Assembly: GCF_001442805.1 (NCBI RefSeq) | Contig: NZ_CP011131.1 | Location: 3,658,001 to 3,722,000 of the forward strand | Direction of reading: 5' to 3' | Length of the DNA stretch: 64,000 nt | DNA from: Lysobacter gummosus | GTDB taxonomy: Bacteria > Pseudomonadota > Gammaproteobacteria > Xanthomonadales > Xanthomonadaceae | Part shown: piece by piece, positions 32,308-42,455 of the stretch | How the letters are laid out: the number at the start of each line of letters is the position of its first letter | Numbering within the stretch: position 1 is the first letter of the stretch | The notes under the pieces: generated by a model | What the model was told of the DNA's origin: nothing | What the model saw: the letters and a program-made list of their open reading frames with translations, nothing else | Database searches by the model: none | Position numbers and translations under genes: made by a program

Positions 32308-33669
32308 ATGAGCGAAATCCTGGGCTCGTTGTGGTGGCTAATCATCAGCATCGGCGTGCTGGTGACCTTCCACGAATTCGGCCACTTCTGGGTCGCCCGC
32401 CGCTGTGGGGTGAAGGTGCTGCGCTTCTCGGTGGGCTTCGGCAAACCGCTGTACGAGCGCACCGGCAAGGACGGCACCGTCTACGCGATCGGCATGATCC
32501 CGCTCGGTGGCTACGTCAAGATGCTCGACGAGCGCGAGTACGAAATCACCGAGGCGCTGGCGCCGCAGGCCTTCAATCGCAAGCCGGTGTGGCAGCGCAT
32601 CGCCATCGTCGCCGCCGGCCCGGTCGCCAACCTGATCCTGTGCGTGGCGTTCCTGTGGGGCATGTTCGTGATCGGCCGTCCGGACTTCGCGCCGGTGGTC
32701 GGCAGCGCCAGCGGCATCGCCGCCGAGTCCGGCCTGCGCCGCGGCGACACCCTGATGCAGATCGGCGACCGCCCCACTCCGACCTGGAGCGAGGTGCAGA
32801 TGGCGTTGATTCCCTACGCCCTGGACCGCGAGGACGTGCGGGTCAAAGTGCGCACCGACAACGGCACCGAAGTGAACCGCGAGCTGCAGCTTTCGCGCCT
32901 GCCGGCGGCCTTCGATGAGCGCCGCGCGGTCCAGGTCATCGGCCTGGGCGCGCGCCACGAACTGGTGCCGGCGGTGATCGGCCGGATCAATCCGGACACC
33001 GCGGCCTGGGGCGTGCTGGCCGAAGGCGACCGCATCACCGCCCTGGACGGCGAGCCGATCCCGAGCTGGAACGACTTGCCGCCGGCCGTGGCCCGCCTGG
33101 GCGAGCGCGGCGGCAAGGCCATGATCGAGGTCGTCCGCAACGGCGACCGGCTGGCGCTGGAGATCGCGCCCAAGCGCATGCAGCGCGAAACCGGCGAGAA
33201 ATTCTGGGGTCTGGGCGTGCTGCCCGCGACCCCGCAGCCGCCTCGACGCGACGCGGTGCTGCGCTACGGCCCGATCCAGGCGCTGCCGGCGGCGCTGGGC
33301 GAAAGCGCGCATCAGGCCCGCGAGTTGTTCGCCATGATCGGCCGCGCATTCACCGGCCGGGTTTCGCTGCAGAACACCGTGGCCGGCCCGGTGACCATCG
33401 GCCGCGCCGCCAACGCCTACGCCAACAACGGCCCGGCCTGGTATCTGCAGCTGCTGGCGATGCTGTCGCTCAGCCTGGGAATCCTGAACCTGCTGCCGAT
33501 CCCGATCTTGGACGGCGGACACCTGCTGTATTACCTTATCGAGCTTGTCAAAGGCAGCCCGGTCAGCGAGCGCGTGATGGCGGCCGGGCATTTCGTCGGC
33601 CTGGCGTTGATCGCGAGCCTCATGGGCCTGGCGTTCTACAACGACATTTTGAACAACCTGGTGCGCTGA
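32308..33669 (+). CDS. rseP: Site-2 protease RseP (intramembrane zinc metalloprotease)
   Basis: Cleaves the anti-sigma factor RseA to activate the sigma-E envelope stress response and removes remnant signal peptides. 453 aa. TM1 carries the zinc motif HEFGH (His22, Glu23, His26). Two PDZ domains follow (about 115-215 and 215-310, including GSASGIAAESGLRRGDTLMQI and INPDTAAWGVLAEGDRI). The third ligand motif LNLLPIPILDGGH is near the C-terminus, followed by the last TM helix. ATG is chosen at MSEILGSLWW, 7 nt after dxr. Adjacent to bamA, as usual. Confidence 0.97.
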   Translation: MSEILGSLWWLIISIGVLVTFHEFGHFWVARRCGVKVLRFSVGFGKPLYERTGKDGTVYAIGMIPLGGYVKMLDEREYEITEALAPQAFNRKPVWQRIAIVAAGPVANLILCVAFLWGMFVIGRPDFAPVVGSASGIAAESGLRRGDTLMQIGDRPTPTWSEVQMALIPYALDREDVRVKVRTDNGTEVNRELQLSRLPAAFDERRAVQVIGLGARHELVPAVIGRINPDTAAWGVLAEGDRITALDGEPIPSWNDLPPAVARLGERGGKAMIEVVRNGDRLALEIAPKRMQRETGEKFWGLGVLPATPQPPRRDAVLRYGPIQALPAALGESAHQARELFAMIGRAFTGRVSLQNTVAGPVTIGRAANAYANNGPAWYLQLLAMLSLSLGILNLLPIPILDGGHLLYYLIELVKGSPVSERVMAAGHFVGLALIASLMGLAFYNDILNNLVR

Positions 33670-33800
33670 TGCCGGCCTGACGCTCGATCGAACGCTTTAG
33701 CTCCACCTGGCCTGCTTCAAACCAGCCGCCCGAAACCTGCCGCCTTGACCCCCGCCAGCCCGCTCCGCGAGCGCTGGCAGACCAGCCCCCAACGGACGTA

Positions 33801-36275
33801 ATGATGACGCGAATTCCTAATCGCCGCCTGCTCGCCCTCGCCCTTGCCACGGCAATGACCTCGGCCCCGGCGATTCCGGCGTTGGCGCAGTCCGCCGATC
33901 CGTTCGCCCTCAAAGGCGCCACCCCGAACACCCCCGGCCCGGGCTCGTTCACCGTCGGCGACATCCGCATCGACGGCCTGCAGCGCATCTCGGCCGGTAC
34001 CGTCTTCACCTACCTGCCGATCGAGCGCGGCGACACGATGGACGCGGCCAAGGCCGGCGAAGCCATCCGCGCGCTGTACAAGACCGGCTTCTTCGAAGAC
34101 GTGCAGCTCGACCGCCAGGACAACATCCTGGTGGTGACCGTGACCGAGCGTCCGGCGATCAACAAGCTCACCCTGAGCGGCAACAAGGACATCAAGTCCG
34201 AGGACCTGCTCAAGGGCCTGAAGGAAATCGGCCTGGCCGAAGGCGAAACCTTCGACCGCCTGGCGCTGGACAAGGTCACGCAGGACTTGGCGCGCCAATA
34301 CAACAACCGCGGCAAGTACAACGTCGAGATCACCCCGACCGTCGCCCGCCTTGATCGCAACCGCGTCGATATCACGATCAACGTCAAGGAAGGCAAGGCG
34401 GCCAAGATCCGCCACATCAACCTGATCGGCAACGACAAGTTCGAGCAGAAGGACATCCTCAACGGCTGGGAATCGCGCGAGCACAACTGGCTCAGCTGGT
34501 ACCGCCGCGACGACCAGTACTCGCGCGAAAAGCTGTCGGGCGATCTGGAAAAGCTCAACTCGTATTACCTGGACCGCGGCTACGTCGATTTCAGCATCGA
34601 CTCGACCCAGGTCTCGATCAGCCAGGACCGCCAGGACATGTTCCTGAGCGCCGGCCTGAGCGAAGGCGAGCAGTACAAGGTCTCCACCGTGGTGGTCACC
34701 GGCGACACGATCCTGCCCAAGGAGCAGGTCGAGAAGCTGGTCATCGTCAAGCCCGAACAGATCTTCTCGCGCCGCCTGCTGGAAATCAGCTCCGAGGCGA
34801 TCACCGCCTCGCTGGGCAACGTCGGCTACGCCTTCGCCCAGGTCAATCCGATCCCGGACGTCAATCGCGAGAACAAGACCGTCGGCATCAACATGCAGGT
34901 GGTGCCCGGTCCGCGCGTCAACGTGCGCCGGGTCATCTTCAAGGGCAACACGCGCACCGGCGATGAAGTCCTGCGCCGCGAAATGCGCCAGTTCGAAGGC
35001 AGCTGGTACTCGCAGGCCGCGATCGACCGCTCCAAGATCCGTCTGCAAGGCCTGGGTTTCTTCGAGACCGTCGACGTCGAGAGCAAGCCGGTTCCCGGCA
35101 CCAGCGATCAGGTCGATGTGATCTACAACCTCAAGGAAACCACCTCGGGCAGCTTCGTGTTCGGCCTGGGTTATTCGCAGCTGGGCAAGCTGACCACGCA
35201 GGTGCAGCTGTCGCAGAACAACTTCCTCGGCAGCGGCAACCGCGTGTCGGTGCAGGCGCAGCGCAGCTATTACCAGGAGCGCTTCGACTTCTCCTACACC
35301 AACCCGTATTTCACCGACGACGGCGTGTCGCTGGGCTACAACCTGTCGTGGCGCAAGTTGGACTACTCCGACTTCAACACCGCGCAGTACTCGACCACCA
35401 ACGGCACCGCGCAGGTCGTGCTGGGCGTGCCGCTGACCGAGACCGACTCGATCACCGGCCTGATCGGCATCGACAGCAACGAAATCATCGCCGGCTACGG
35501 CTATACGCCCAAGAGCATCGTCGATTACCTCGACGCGCTGGGTCACCGTACCTTCCACGCCTGGCGCGCGCAGATCGGCTGGGGCCGCAACAGCCTCAAC
35601 CACGCGCTGACGCCGACCGCCGGCACCCAGCAGCGCCTGTGGCTGGAAGCGACCCTGCCCGGCTCGACCGTCGAGTACTACAAGCTCAACTACAGCTTCT
35701 CCAAGTTCTGGCCGCTGTCGCGCCACCTGGTGCTCAACACCCGCGCCGAACTGGGCTACGGCGACAGCTACGGCAAGGACGTCACCCGCGTTATCGATCG
35801 CGACGGCCCGGACGGCCCGTTGCCGGCGGAAACCATCACCGCCACCGGCCTGCCGTTCTTCGAAAACTTCTACGCCGGCGGCGTGCGCTCGGTGCGCGGC
35901 TTCACCGACAACACCCTGGGCCCGCGCGAAGCCGCGGTCGCGGGCAGCTACACCCAGCCGCTGGGCGGTTCGTTCAAGACCACCGGCTCGCTGGAAATGT
36001 ACTTCCCGACCCTGCTCGACACTCCGGCCGCGCGCGTTTCGGCGTTCCTGGACTTCGGTAACGTCTACAAGGACTACGACGCCTTCGACGCCGGCGACCT
36101 GCGCGCTTCGGCCGGTATCGCGATGATGTGGCGCTCGCCGATGGGCCCGATCTCGATCAGCTACGCGTTCCCGTTCAAGAAGAAGGGCCCGATCTACAGC
36201 GCGGACGGCAAGACCCAGCTGGACCGCGGCGACGAGTTGGAGCGTCTGCAGTTCACCTTCGGCGGCACGTTCTGA
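33801..36275 (+). CDS. bamA: Outer membrane protein assembly factor BamA
   Basis: Central Omp85 subunit of the BAM complex, inserting beta-barrels in the outer membrane. 824 aa, with a signal peptide cut after ALAQS (about residue 30). Five POTRA domains span roughly 48-430, beginning SFTVGDIRIDGLQRISAGTVF. The 16-strand barrel follows (SGSFVFGLGYSQLGK onward). Loop 6 has the conserved VRGF in GGVRSVRGFTDNTLGPRE. The last residue is Phe, as in barrel proteins. A second ATG directly follows the first. lpxD starts 26 nt downstream with no skp gene in between, unlike E. coli. Confidence 0.98.
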   Translation: MMTRIPNRRLLALALATAMTSAPAIPALAQSADPFALKGATPNTPGPGSFTVGDIRIDGLQRISAGTVFTYLPIERGDTMDAAKAGEAIRALYKTGFFEDVQLDRQDNILVVTVTERPAINKLTLSGNKDIKSEDLLKGLKEIGLAEGETFDRLALDKVTQDLARQYNNRGKYNVEITPTVARLDRNRVDITINVKEGKAAKIRHINLIGNDKFEQKDILNGWESREHNWLSWYRRDDQYSREKLSGDLEKLNSYYLDRGYVDFSIDSTQVSISQDRQDMFLSAGLSEGEQYKVSTVVVTGDTILPKEQVEKLVIVKPEQIFSRRLLEISSEAITASLGNVGYAFAQVNPIPDVNRENKTVGINMQVVPGPRVNVRRVIFKGNTRTGDEVLRREMRQFEGSWYSQAAIDRSKIRLQGLGFFETVDVESKPVPGTSDQVDVIYNLKETTSGSFVFGLGYSQLGKLTTQVQLSQNNFLGSGNRVSVQAQRSYYQERFDFSYTNPYFTDDGVSLGYNLSWRKLDYSDFNTAQYSTTNGTAQVVLGVPLTETDSITGLIGIDSNEIIAGYGYTPKSIVDYLDALGHRTFHAWRAQIGWGRNSLNHALTPTAGTQQRLWLEATLPGSTVEYYKLNYSFSKFWPLSRHLVLNTRAELGYGDSYGKDVTRVIDRDGPDGPLPAETITATGLPFFENFYAGGVRSVRGFTDNTLGPREAAVAGSYTQPLGGSFKTTGSLEMYFPTLLDTPAARVSAFLDFGNVYKDYDAFDAGDLRASAGIAMMWRSPMGPISISYAFPFKKKGPIYSADGKTQLDRGDELERLQFTFGGTF

Positions 36276-36301
36276 GCGCGGCGTCCCAGCCTCACGCCCC
36301 G

Positions 36302-37330
36302 GTGGACGCGCCCGCCTATACCGCACGCGAACTGGCCGAGCGTTTCTCGCTCGGCCTGCACGGCGATGCCGACGTCCGCGTAAGCGGCGTCGGCACGCTC
36401 GCCAAGGCCGGTCCCGGCCAACTGGCCTTCCTCGCCAATCCCAAGTACCGCGCGCAACTGGCCGAGAGCCACGCCGGCGTGGTGGTCATGCGTGAGGAGG
36501 ACGCCGCCGCGCACGCCGGCACCGCCTTGATCGCGCGCGATCCCTACTCTGCCTTCGCCAAGATGTCGGCGCTGTTCGAGCCCAAGCCGGTGCGCGAGCC
36601 GGGCATCCATGCCCTGGCGGTCGTCGATCCCAGCGCGCAGGTATCGGCCGATGCGCACATCGGCCCGTTCGTCAGCATCGGCGCGCGCAGCCGCGTCGAG
36701 GCCGGGGCCATGATCGGCCCGGGCTGCGTGATCGGCGAGGACTGCGTGGTCGGCGAAGGCTGCGAACTGATTGCGCGTGTGACCCTGGTGACCCGCGTGC
36801 GCCTGGGCCGGCGCGTGCTGATCCATCCCGGCGCGGTGCTCGGCGCGGACGGCTTCGGCCTGGCGATGGAAGCCGGCCGCTGGCTCAAGGTGCCGCAGCT
36901 GGGCGGGGTGTCGATCGGCGACGATTGCGAGATCGGCGCCAACACCTGCATCGACCGCGGCGCGATCGAGGACACGGTGCTGGAAGAGGACGTGCGCCTG
37001 GATAACCAGATCCAGATCGGCCACAACGTCCACATCGGCGCGCACAGCGCCATGGCCGGCTGCTCGGCCGCGGCCGGCAGCGCCCGGATCGGCCGCTACT
37101 GCCTGATCGGCGGCGGCGCCGGCGTGCTCGGCCACCTGGAGGTCTGCGACAAGGTCACCATCACCGCGATGAGCCTGGTCACCAGCTCGATCCGCGAGCC
37201 GGGCGAATACTCCTCGGGCACCCCGTTGATGGACAATCGCAGCTGGCGCAAGAACGCCGCGCGTTTCAAGCAGCTCGACGCGATCGCGCGGCGCACGCGC
37301 GCCCGCGGGGGCGACGGCGACGAGGCCTGA
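36302..37330 (+). CDS. lpxD: UDP-3-O-acylglucosamine N-acyltransferase
   Basis: Third step of lipid A synthesis, adding a hydroxyacyl chain from ACP; cytoplasmic trimer. 342 aa from a GTG start, with no ATG available between the bamA stop and the conserved [19 protein letters not shown]. The uridine-binding N-terminal domain ends near residue 100. Left-handed beta-helix repeats follow ([33 protein letters not shown]). The catalytic His region reads [17 protein letters not shown], and the C-terminus is [23 protein letters not shown]. No clear SD is seen, so it may be translated by coupling to bamA. Confidence 0.95.
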   Translation: MDAPAYTARELAERFSLGLHGDADVRVSGVGTLAKAGPGQLAFLANPKYRAQLAESHAGVVVMREEDAAAHAGTALIARDPYSAFAKMSALFEPKPVREPGIHALAVVDPSAQVSADAHIGPFVSIGARSRVEAGAMIGPGCVIGEDCVVGEGCELIARVTLVTRVRLGRRVLIHPGAVLGADGFGLAMEAGRWLKVPQLGGVSIGDDCEIGANTCIDRGAIEDTVLEEDVRLDNQIQIGHNVHIGAHSAMAGCSAAAGSARIGRYCLIGGGAGVLGHLEVCDKVTITAMSLVTSSIREPGEYSSGTPLMDNRSWRKNAARFKQLDAIARRTRARGGDGDEA

Positions 37331-37523
37331 GCGGCCGGCGGCCGGGCCCGGTCCCGGCCGTTTCCATACGGTGGCGCCACACCCGCGCGGGAAACTGCGG
37401 GACAATACACGCGAACACGCGCCACCCTCGACAGGCCGCAACGGATTGCGGACCGCAACGCAGGAGGCGACCGCCGTCGGCGCGACACAGCGCGACACAG
37501 ATGGACACAGGACGAACACGAAG

Positions 37524-37979
37524 ATGAGCCAGACCCTGCAACTCCCGCTCGACATTCCGGCGATCCAGAAGCTGTTGCCGCACCGCTATCCGTTTCTGCT
37601 GATCGACCGGGTGGTGGAGCTCGAGCCCAACAAGCGCGTGCTCGCCTACAAGAACGTGAGCTGCAACGAGCCCTTCTTCAACGGCCACTTTCCCGGCAAC
37701 CCGGTCATGCCCGGCGTGCTGGTGGTCGAGGCGCTGGCCCAGGCCGGCGGCCTGCTGACCCAGATCTCGCACGGCGGCGTCGCCGCCGGCCGTTCCTTCT
37801 ACCTGGTCAAGATCGACGGCGCGCGCTTCTCGCGCATGGTCACTCCGGGCGACAAGCTGGAACTGGAAGTCACCCTCAAGCGCATGATCCGCAACATGGC
37901 CATGTACACCGGCGTGGCGCGCGTGGACGGCGAAATCGCCGCCTGCGCCGACATCATGTGCGCCGAGGCCAAGGACTGA
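37524..37979 (+). CDS. fabZ: 3-hydroxyacyl-ACP dehydratase FabZ
   Basis: Dehydrates 3-hydroxyacyl-ACP in fatty acid elongation and thereby competes with lipid A synthesis for 3-hydroxymyristoyl-ACP. 151 aa hot-dog fold. [20 protein letters not shown], the catalytic His in [26 protein letters not shown] (with the catalytic Glu) and [13 protein letters not shown] identify it. The 193-bp gap after lpxD holds no feature I can support; lpxA starts 4 nt downstream. Confidence 0.97.
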   Translation: MSQTLQLPLDIPAIQKLLPHRYPFLLIDRVVELEPNKRVLAYKNVSCNEPFFNGHFPGNPVMPGVLVVEALAQAGGLLTQISHGGVAAGRSFYLVKIDGARFSRMVTPGDKLELEVTLKRMIRNMAMYTGVARVDGEIAACADIMCAEAKD

Positions 37980-37983
37980 ACCG

Positions 37984-38766
37984 ATGAGCGCGACCGTCCA
38001 TCCCAGCGCTTATGTCGAGCCCGGCGCCAGACTCGCCGACGGCGTCGTGGTCGGCGCGTTCACCTACATCGGCGATGAGGTCGAAGTCGGCGAAGGCACC
38101 GTGTTCGGGCCGCATTGCGTGGTCCACGGCCCGACCAGGATCGGCCGCGACAACCGCTTCTACGCGCAGTGCGCGATCGGCGGCGATCCGCAGGACAAGA
38201 AATTCGCCGGCGAGCGCACGCAGTTGCACATCGGCGACGGCAACGTGTTCCGCGAGTTCGTCACCGTCAACCGCGGCACCGGCAACGGCGGCGGCATCAC
38301 CCGCATCGGCGACGGCAACTGGCTGCTGGCCTATACGCATGTCGCCCACGACTGCGCGATCGGCAACCTGTGCGTGTTCTCGAACAACTCCACCCTGGCC
38401 GGCCACGTCACCGTCGAAGACCAGGTGATCATGAGCGGCTTCTCCGGCATCCATCAGTTCTGCCGCATCGGCGCGCACGCCTTCATCGGCATGGGCGCGC
38501 TGGTCAACGGCGACGTGCCGCCGTTCGTGATGGTCGCCCAGGACGGCTACGGCCGCCCGCGCGGCATCAACAGCGAAGGCCTCAAGCGCCGCGGCTTCGA
38601 CGCCGAGCGAATCGGTGCCATCAAGCGTGCGTATCGCACCTTGTACGTGTCCGGCGCGCCGTTGGAAGAAGCGCGGGTCAAGCTCGAGGACATGGCCGCG
38701 ACCAGCCCCGACGTACGGGCGTTGCTGGACTTCATCGGCAACGGCGAGCGGCCGTTGTTGCGCTGA
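37984..38766 (+). CDS. lpxA: UDP-N-acetylglucosamine O-acyltransferase
   Basis: First step of lipid A synthesis; transfers a 3-hydroxyacyl chain to UDP-GlcNAc. 260 aa (E. coli 262). Hexapeptide repeats start at once ([26 protein letters not shown]). The catalytic His is His122 in [11 protein letters not shown], equivalent to E. coli His125. The acyl-chain ruler region includes [19 protein letters not shown]. The C-terminal helical domain starts near [20 protein letters not shown]. lpxB would normally follow directly; here an unknown gene starts 10 nt later. Confidence 0.97.
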   Translation: MSATVHPSAYVEPGARLADGVVVGAFTYIGDEVEVGEGTVFGPHCVVHGPTRIGRDNRFYAQCAIGGDPQDKKFAGERTQLHIGDGNVFREFVTVNRGTGNGGGITRIGDGNWLLAYTHVAHDCAIGNLCVFSNNSTLAGHVTVEDQVIMSGFSGIHQFCRIGAHAFIGMGALVNGDVPPFVMVAQDGYGRPRGINSEGLKRRGFDAERIGAIKRAYRTLYVSGAPLEEARVKLEDMAATSPDVRALLDFIGNGERPLLR

Positions 38767-38776
38767 GACCTTCGCG

Positions 38777-39262
38777 ATGACGACGGTCCATCGGTTTCGT
38801 TTCGGACAGACCGTCGTGGACTACCGGATCGACGAGGCCGACTACAAGGTCACGCTCGCCGAATTCTTCATCGACGAGCGCCGGTTGTGCGAATGGCTCG
38901 GCATCGACCGCAATCTGTCGCAATACGGCACCGATTTCGATCCCGGCTCGCCGGAACCGATACGCAACCGCGGGATCGACGCGTTCCTGAGCCGCGCCCA
39001 GGCTCACAATCAGTTCGGCAGCGGCCGTCTGGTGCTATACCGCTGCCACTGCGGTTGCGACTACTGCGGCGTGATCTCCTGCCGTTTGGAAGTCGGTGAC
39101 GATCACGTGATTTGGCAGGATGTGACGCTCGAAGACGACGATGGCCCCGTGGCCGGGCACAATGCGCCGGACAGTTCGCTTCCCACCCTGACGCCCGTCG
39201 CCCGCTTCGTCTTCGACCGCGTGCAATACGAGCAAGAACTGGAACGTTACCGCGCCCCATGA
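38777..39262 (+). CDS. Unknown 161-aa protein with a Cys cluster, between lpxA and lpxB
   Basis: I do not recognise the family with confidence. The protein is acidic and soluble, with no signal peptide or membrane segment. It contains a tight cysteine cluster at residues 90-102 (C-H-C-G-C-D-Y-C-G-V-I-S-C), suited to binding a metal or forming disulfides. Similar cysteine-glycine patterns occur in some small immunity-like or uncharacterised proteins, but I infer no function. The gene starts 10 nt after lpxA and its TGA overlaps the lpxB ATG (ATGA), so it is translated as part of the lipid A operon. Codon use looks normal, with a mild rise in A+T. Confidence 0.75.
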   Translation: MTTVHRFRFGQTVVDYRIDEADYKVTLAEFFIDERRLCEWLGIDRNLSQYGTDFDPGSPEPIRNRGIDAFLSRAQAHNQFGSGRLVLYRCHCGCDYCGVISCRLEVGDDHVIWQDVTLEDDDGPVAGHNAPDSSLPTLTPVARFVFDRVQYEQELERYRAP

Positions 39263-40482
39263 ACGCCGCGACGCCCCGCCCGATCGACGAAATCTTCCCT
39301 GTCGCGCCGCTGCCGCCGCGCTTCGCCCTGATCGCCGGCGAAGCCTCCGGCGACCTGCTCGGCGCGGGCCTGATCGAGGAACTCAAGCGCCGCTACCCGG
39401 GCGCGGAATTCATCGGCATCGGCGGCGAACAAATGCGCGCGGCCGGCATGGAAACCTGGTTCGACGCCACCGAACTTGCGGTGATGGGCCTGGCCGAAGT
39501 GCTCAAGCACCTGCCGCGCCTGCTGCGCCTGCGTCGCGACGTGCGCCAGCGCATTCTCGATTGGAAGCCCGACGCCTTCATCGGCATCGACGCGCCCGAC
39601 TTCAACCTGGGCGTGGAGCGCTGGCTCAAGCAACGCGGTGTGCGCACCGTGCACTACGTCAGCCCCTCGGTCTGGGCCTGGCGCAGGAAGCGCGCGCAGA
39701 AGATCGGCCGCAGCGCCGACCGCGTGCTGTGCCTGTTCCCGATGGAACCGCCGATCTACGCCGAATACGGCGTGGACGCGCGTTTCGTCGGCCATCCGCT
39801 GGCCGACGAGATGCCGATCCACCCCGATCGCGACGAAGCGCGGATGAACCTGGGACTGGACGACGAAGCTCCGGTGCTGGCGATGCTGCCGGGCTCGCGC
39901 GTGGGCGAAATCGAAACCCTGGCCGGCGACTTCATCGCCGCCGCCTCGATCCTGCTCGGCGCCGAGCCCAAGCTCAACATCGTCGCGCCGATGGCCAACG
40001 CCGGCGCGCGCGCCGCGTTCGAGCGCGTGCTCGCCGCCCATCCCGACGGCGAGCGTCTGCGCCGCGCCCTGCGCATCGTCGATCGCGGCGCGCGCACGGT
40101 GATGGTCGCCAGCAACGTGGTGCTGCTGGCTTCGGGCACGGCCACGCTGGAAGCGATGCTGGCCAAGCGGCCGATGGTGGTCGGCTACAAGATCGCGCCG
40201 CTGACCTACACCCTGGTCAAGCGCATGGGCATGCTCAAGGTCGATCACTACGCCCTGCCCAACGTGCTGGCCGGCGAAGTGGTGGTGCCCGAGCTGATGC
40301 AGCACGACTGCACGCCGGAGAACCTGGCCGGCGCGGTGCTGCGCTGGCTGCGCGATCCGGCCGCGAGCGCGGCGCTGCTGCCTAAATTCCAGCGCATCCA
40401 TCTGGAGCTCAAGCGCGACGCCTCGGCCCGCGCGGCCGATGCGATCGCCGAGTTGATCGCCGAACCCAGGCCCGCGGCCTGA
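39259..40482 (+). CDS. lpxB: Lipid A disaccharide synthase
   Basis: Joins UDP-diacylglucosamine and lipid X to form the lipid A disaccharide; peripheral inner-membrane GT19 glycosyltransferase. 407 aa with a short N-terminal extension before [24 protein letters not shown]. Other landmarks are [55 protein letters not shown] and the sugar-nucleotide region [21 protein letters not shown]. The start overlaps the stop of the inserted Cys-cluster gene by 4 nt. Confidence 0.97.
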   Translation: MNAATPRPIDEIFPVAPLPPRFALIAGEASGDLLGAGLIEELKRRYPGAEFIGIGGEQMRAAGMETWFDATELAVMGLAEVLKHLPRLLRLRRDVRQRILDWKPDAFIGIDAPDFNLGVERWLKQRGVRTVHYVSPSVWAWRRKRAQKIGRSADRVLCLFPMEPPIYAEYGVDARFVGHPLADEMPIHPDRDEARMNLGLDDEAPVLAMLPGSRVGEIETLAGDFIAAASILLGAEPKLNIVAPMANAGARAAFERVLAAHPDGERLRRALRIVDRGARTVMVASNVVLLASGTATLEAMLAKRPMVVGYKIAPLTYTLVKRMGMLKVDHYALPNVLAGEVVVPELMQHDCTPENLAGAVLRWLRDPAASAALLPKFQRIHLELKRDASARAADAIAELIAEPRPAA

Positions 40483-40552
40483 GCCCGACGGTGGCGACCG
40501 CGAGCCCGCGGCGGCATACACTGGCGCCGAACCCGCACAGAACGCCGTCACC

Positions 40553-41185
40553 GTGGACAGCCTGATCGCCCCCGACCCCGCCCCGCCCCGGCCGCGCGCG
40601 AAGCCGCGCCTGATCGCCGGCGTGGACGAGGCCGGCCGCGGCCCGCTGGCCGGGCCGGTGTCGGTGGCGGCAGTGATCCTCAACCCGCGCCGCCGCATCG
40701 ACGGCCTGGACGATTCGAAGAAGCTCAGCGAGCCCAAGCGCGAAGCGCTGTACGCGCTGATCGTCGAGCGCGCCGTGGCCTGGCGCATCGAGTTCGTGGA
40801 AGTCGAGGAAATCGACCGGGTCAACATCTTCCAGGCGACCATGCTCGGCATGCGCCGCGCCGTGCAGGCGCTGGCGCCGCAGGCGGAATTCGTGCGCGTG
40901 GACGGCAATCACCTGCCCAAGGGCCTGCCCTGCGGCGGCGAGGCCCTGGTCGGCGGCGACGCTTTGGAGCCGTCGATCATGGCCGCCTCGATCCTGGCCA
41001 AGGTCGCGCGCGACCGGATGATGCGCAGCCTGCACGAAACCTTCCCGCATTACGGCTTCGATCAGCACAAGGGCTATTCCACGCCTTCGCACCTGGCCGC
41101 GCTGAACCAGCACGGGCCCTGCCCGCAGCATCGGCGCAGCTTCGCGCCGGTGCGCACGGCGTTGGAGACGTTGAGTTTGTTCTGA
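40553..41185 (+). CDS. rnhB: Ribonuclease HII
   Basis: Removes ribonucleotides from DNA-RNA hybrids. 210 aa from a GTG start ([11 protein letters not shown]), placed so that a short linker precedes the core. Catalytic residues lie in [16 protein letters not shown] (Asp and Glu), FVRVDGN (Asp) and the [13 protein letters not shown] segment. [12 protein letters not shown] is typical of the C-terminal part. It is in the usual place between lpxB and dnaE, although dnaE is here separated by another gene and repeats. Confidence 0.95.
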   Translation: MDSLIAPDPAPPRPRAKPRLIAGVDEAGRGPLAGPVSVAAVILNPRRRIDGLDDSKKLSEPKREALYALIVERAVAWRIEFVEVEEIDRVNIFQATMLGMRRAVQALAPQAEFVRVDGNHLPKGLPCGGEALVGGDALEPSIMAASILAKVARDRMMRSLHETFPHYGFDQHKGYSTPSHLAALNQHGPCPQHRRSFAPVRTALETLSLF

Positions 41186-41220
41186 GGTTTTTCCTCGTTA
41201 TCCCCACAATTTCTTCGCTC

Positions 41221-41329
41221 GTCATTCCCGCGAACGCGGGAATCCAGGGCCTTTCGTGCGAGAACGTTTGAAGTCACTGGATGTTCGGCTCCGCCGAAGT
41301 AAAGCGGAGCCCGCGTTCGCGGGAATGAC
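41221..41329. repeat. Paired REP with perfect 20-bp inverted ends
   Basis: GTCATTCCCGCGAACGCGGG (41221-41240) is exactly complementary to 41310-41329. The 109-bp unit resembles 21736-21898, including the internal AGGGCCTTTCGTGC and TCGGCTCCGCCGAAGTAAAGC. It lies just after rnhB. The following 260 bp to the next gene show no other feature that I can support. Confidence 0.88.
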
Positions 41330-41589
41330 GTTCTGGAAGGATGGCGCTGAGGGCTCTAGATATTCGGCTTCGCCGACGCAACACAGCACGCAGCGCAAAA
41401 GTTCCCCCGCCACGCCGCCCCCGGTCGGCTGAACGCGTAACCCGTGCCACAGGTCACAGCGACTTCATACCGGCGCGCTCACACTGCCCTCAGGCGCAAA
41501 GTTCGTTCATCGACCGCAACCGCTACGCGTCGCCACCGGCCCGCGACGCGCACCGCCCCCGCCTTATCCGGCCGGACGCGAGGTGTTCC

Positions 41590-42225
41590 ATGCGTCTGCC
41601 TCATCCCACGCCCACGCCCGAACCGTTTCCGTTCGAACGCGAAAGCGCGCTGCCTCACTACGTTCAACCCTACGAGCCGGCGATGACGATCAGCCCGGCC
41701 GCGATCGCCGCCTTCGACGCGCTCGTTCACGAATTGCATCCCGATGCCGCGCGCGTGGACGCCACCCGGCTGCAGCGTCTGGCCGGCTGGCTGGCCTCGC
41801 TGCCGGCCAGCCAGGCGCGGCGCGCGATCGACGAGCGTCTGCAATGCCTGCAGGACCTGCGCTCGATGGTCGCCGACCCGGGCTGGGACTGCGAACCGGC
41901 CATGCGCCGGCGCCTGGATCAGCTGTTCGCCTACGTGGACAGCGACGAGGACCTGATTCCCGACCGCGTGCCCTTGTTCGGCTTGCTCGACGATGTGCTG
42001 CTGGTCGAGCTGACTTGGCCTGCGTTCGCGGCCGAGGCGGAGGACTTCCGCGACTTCTGCGCGTACCGGCGGATCGAGCACCCGGACGGCGATGCCACGC
42101 AGCAGCGCGCGGCCTGGGTTCGCGATCGCCTGGCTGAGTTGGCGTTGTTGCAGCATCACGCTCGGGTCAGCGATAGCCACTATGCCAATGGGCGCAGTCC
42201 GGAGCCGGTGTTTCGGGTGGCTTGA
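41590..42225 (+). CDS. DUF1232-like protein with N-terminal extension
   Basis: 211-aa protein of unknown function. The recognisable part is residues 112-140 (LFAYVDSDEDLIPDRVPLFGLLDDVLLVEL), close to the DUF1232 (YkvA-like) pattern of Asp-x-Ile-Pro-Asp followed by GxLDD. Before it is an unusual Pro/Glu N-terminus and a helical segment (residues 33-95). No signal peptide is seen, and the DUF1232 stretch may associate with the membrane. It stands alone, between two repeat-filled gaps, in the space that usually joins rnhB and dnaE. Confidence 0.7.
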   Translation: MRLPHPTPTPEPFPFERESALPHYVQPYEPAMTISPAAIAAFDALVHELHPDAARVDATRLQRLAGWLASLPASQARRAIDERLQCLQDLRSMVADPGWDCEPAMRRRLDQLFAYVDSDEDLIPDRVPLFGLLDDVLLVELTWPAFAAEAEDFRDFCAYRRIEHPDGDATQQRAAWVRDRLAELALLQHHARVSDSHYANGRSPEPVFRVA

Positions 42226-42257
42226 GTGGCGGGGAAAAGCCCCCCCTTTCCCTCCGG

Positions 42258-42455
42258 CCCGCAGGCACAGCCTGCGGGCGTTCAGTGCCGCGCGAACCTG
42301 CGGTTCGCAAGCGCGGCCCTTCACCCTTTTTCAAAGGGGGGGACAGCTACATTGCGGGCTGAACCGAGCGAGTGAATTCGCCCCCTTTGAAAAAGGGGGC
42401 CGGCGCCCGGCGCAACCACGCAATCCGAAGACCGGCCAAAGCGCGGGGGATTTGC
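42258..42455. repeat. Repeat cluster upstream of dnaE: hairpin plus CCCTTTTTCAAAGGG copy 3
   Basis: A 9-bp hairpin CCCGCAGGC/GCCTGCGGG (42258-42278) comes first and may terminate the preceding gene. It is followed by CCCTTTTTCAAAGGGGG near 42324 and the inverse CCCCCTTTGAAAAAGGGGG at 42381-42399, and then GGGGGATTTGC at 42445-42455. The left outer end of the family is missing or decayed. The rest of the gap to dnaE holds nothing recognisable. Confidence 0.65.
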
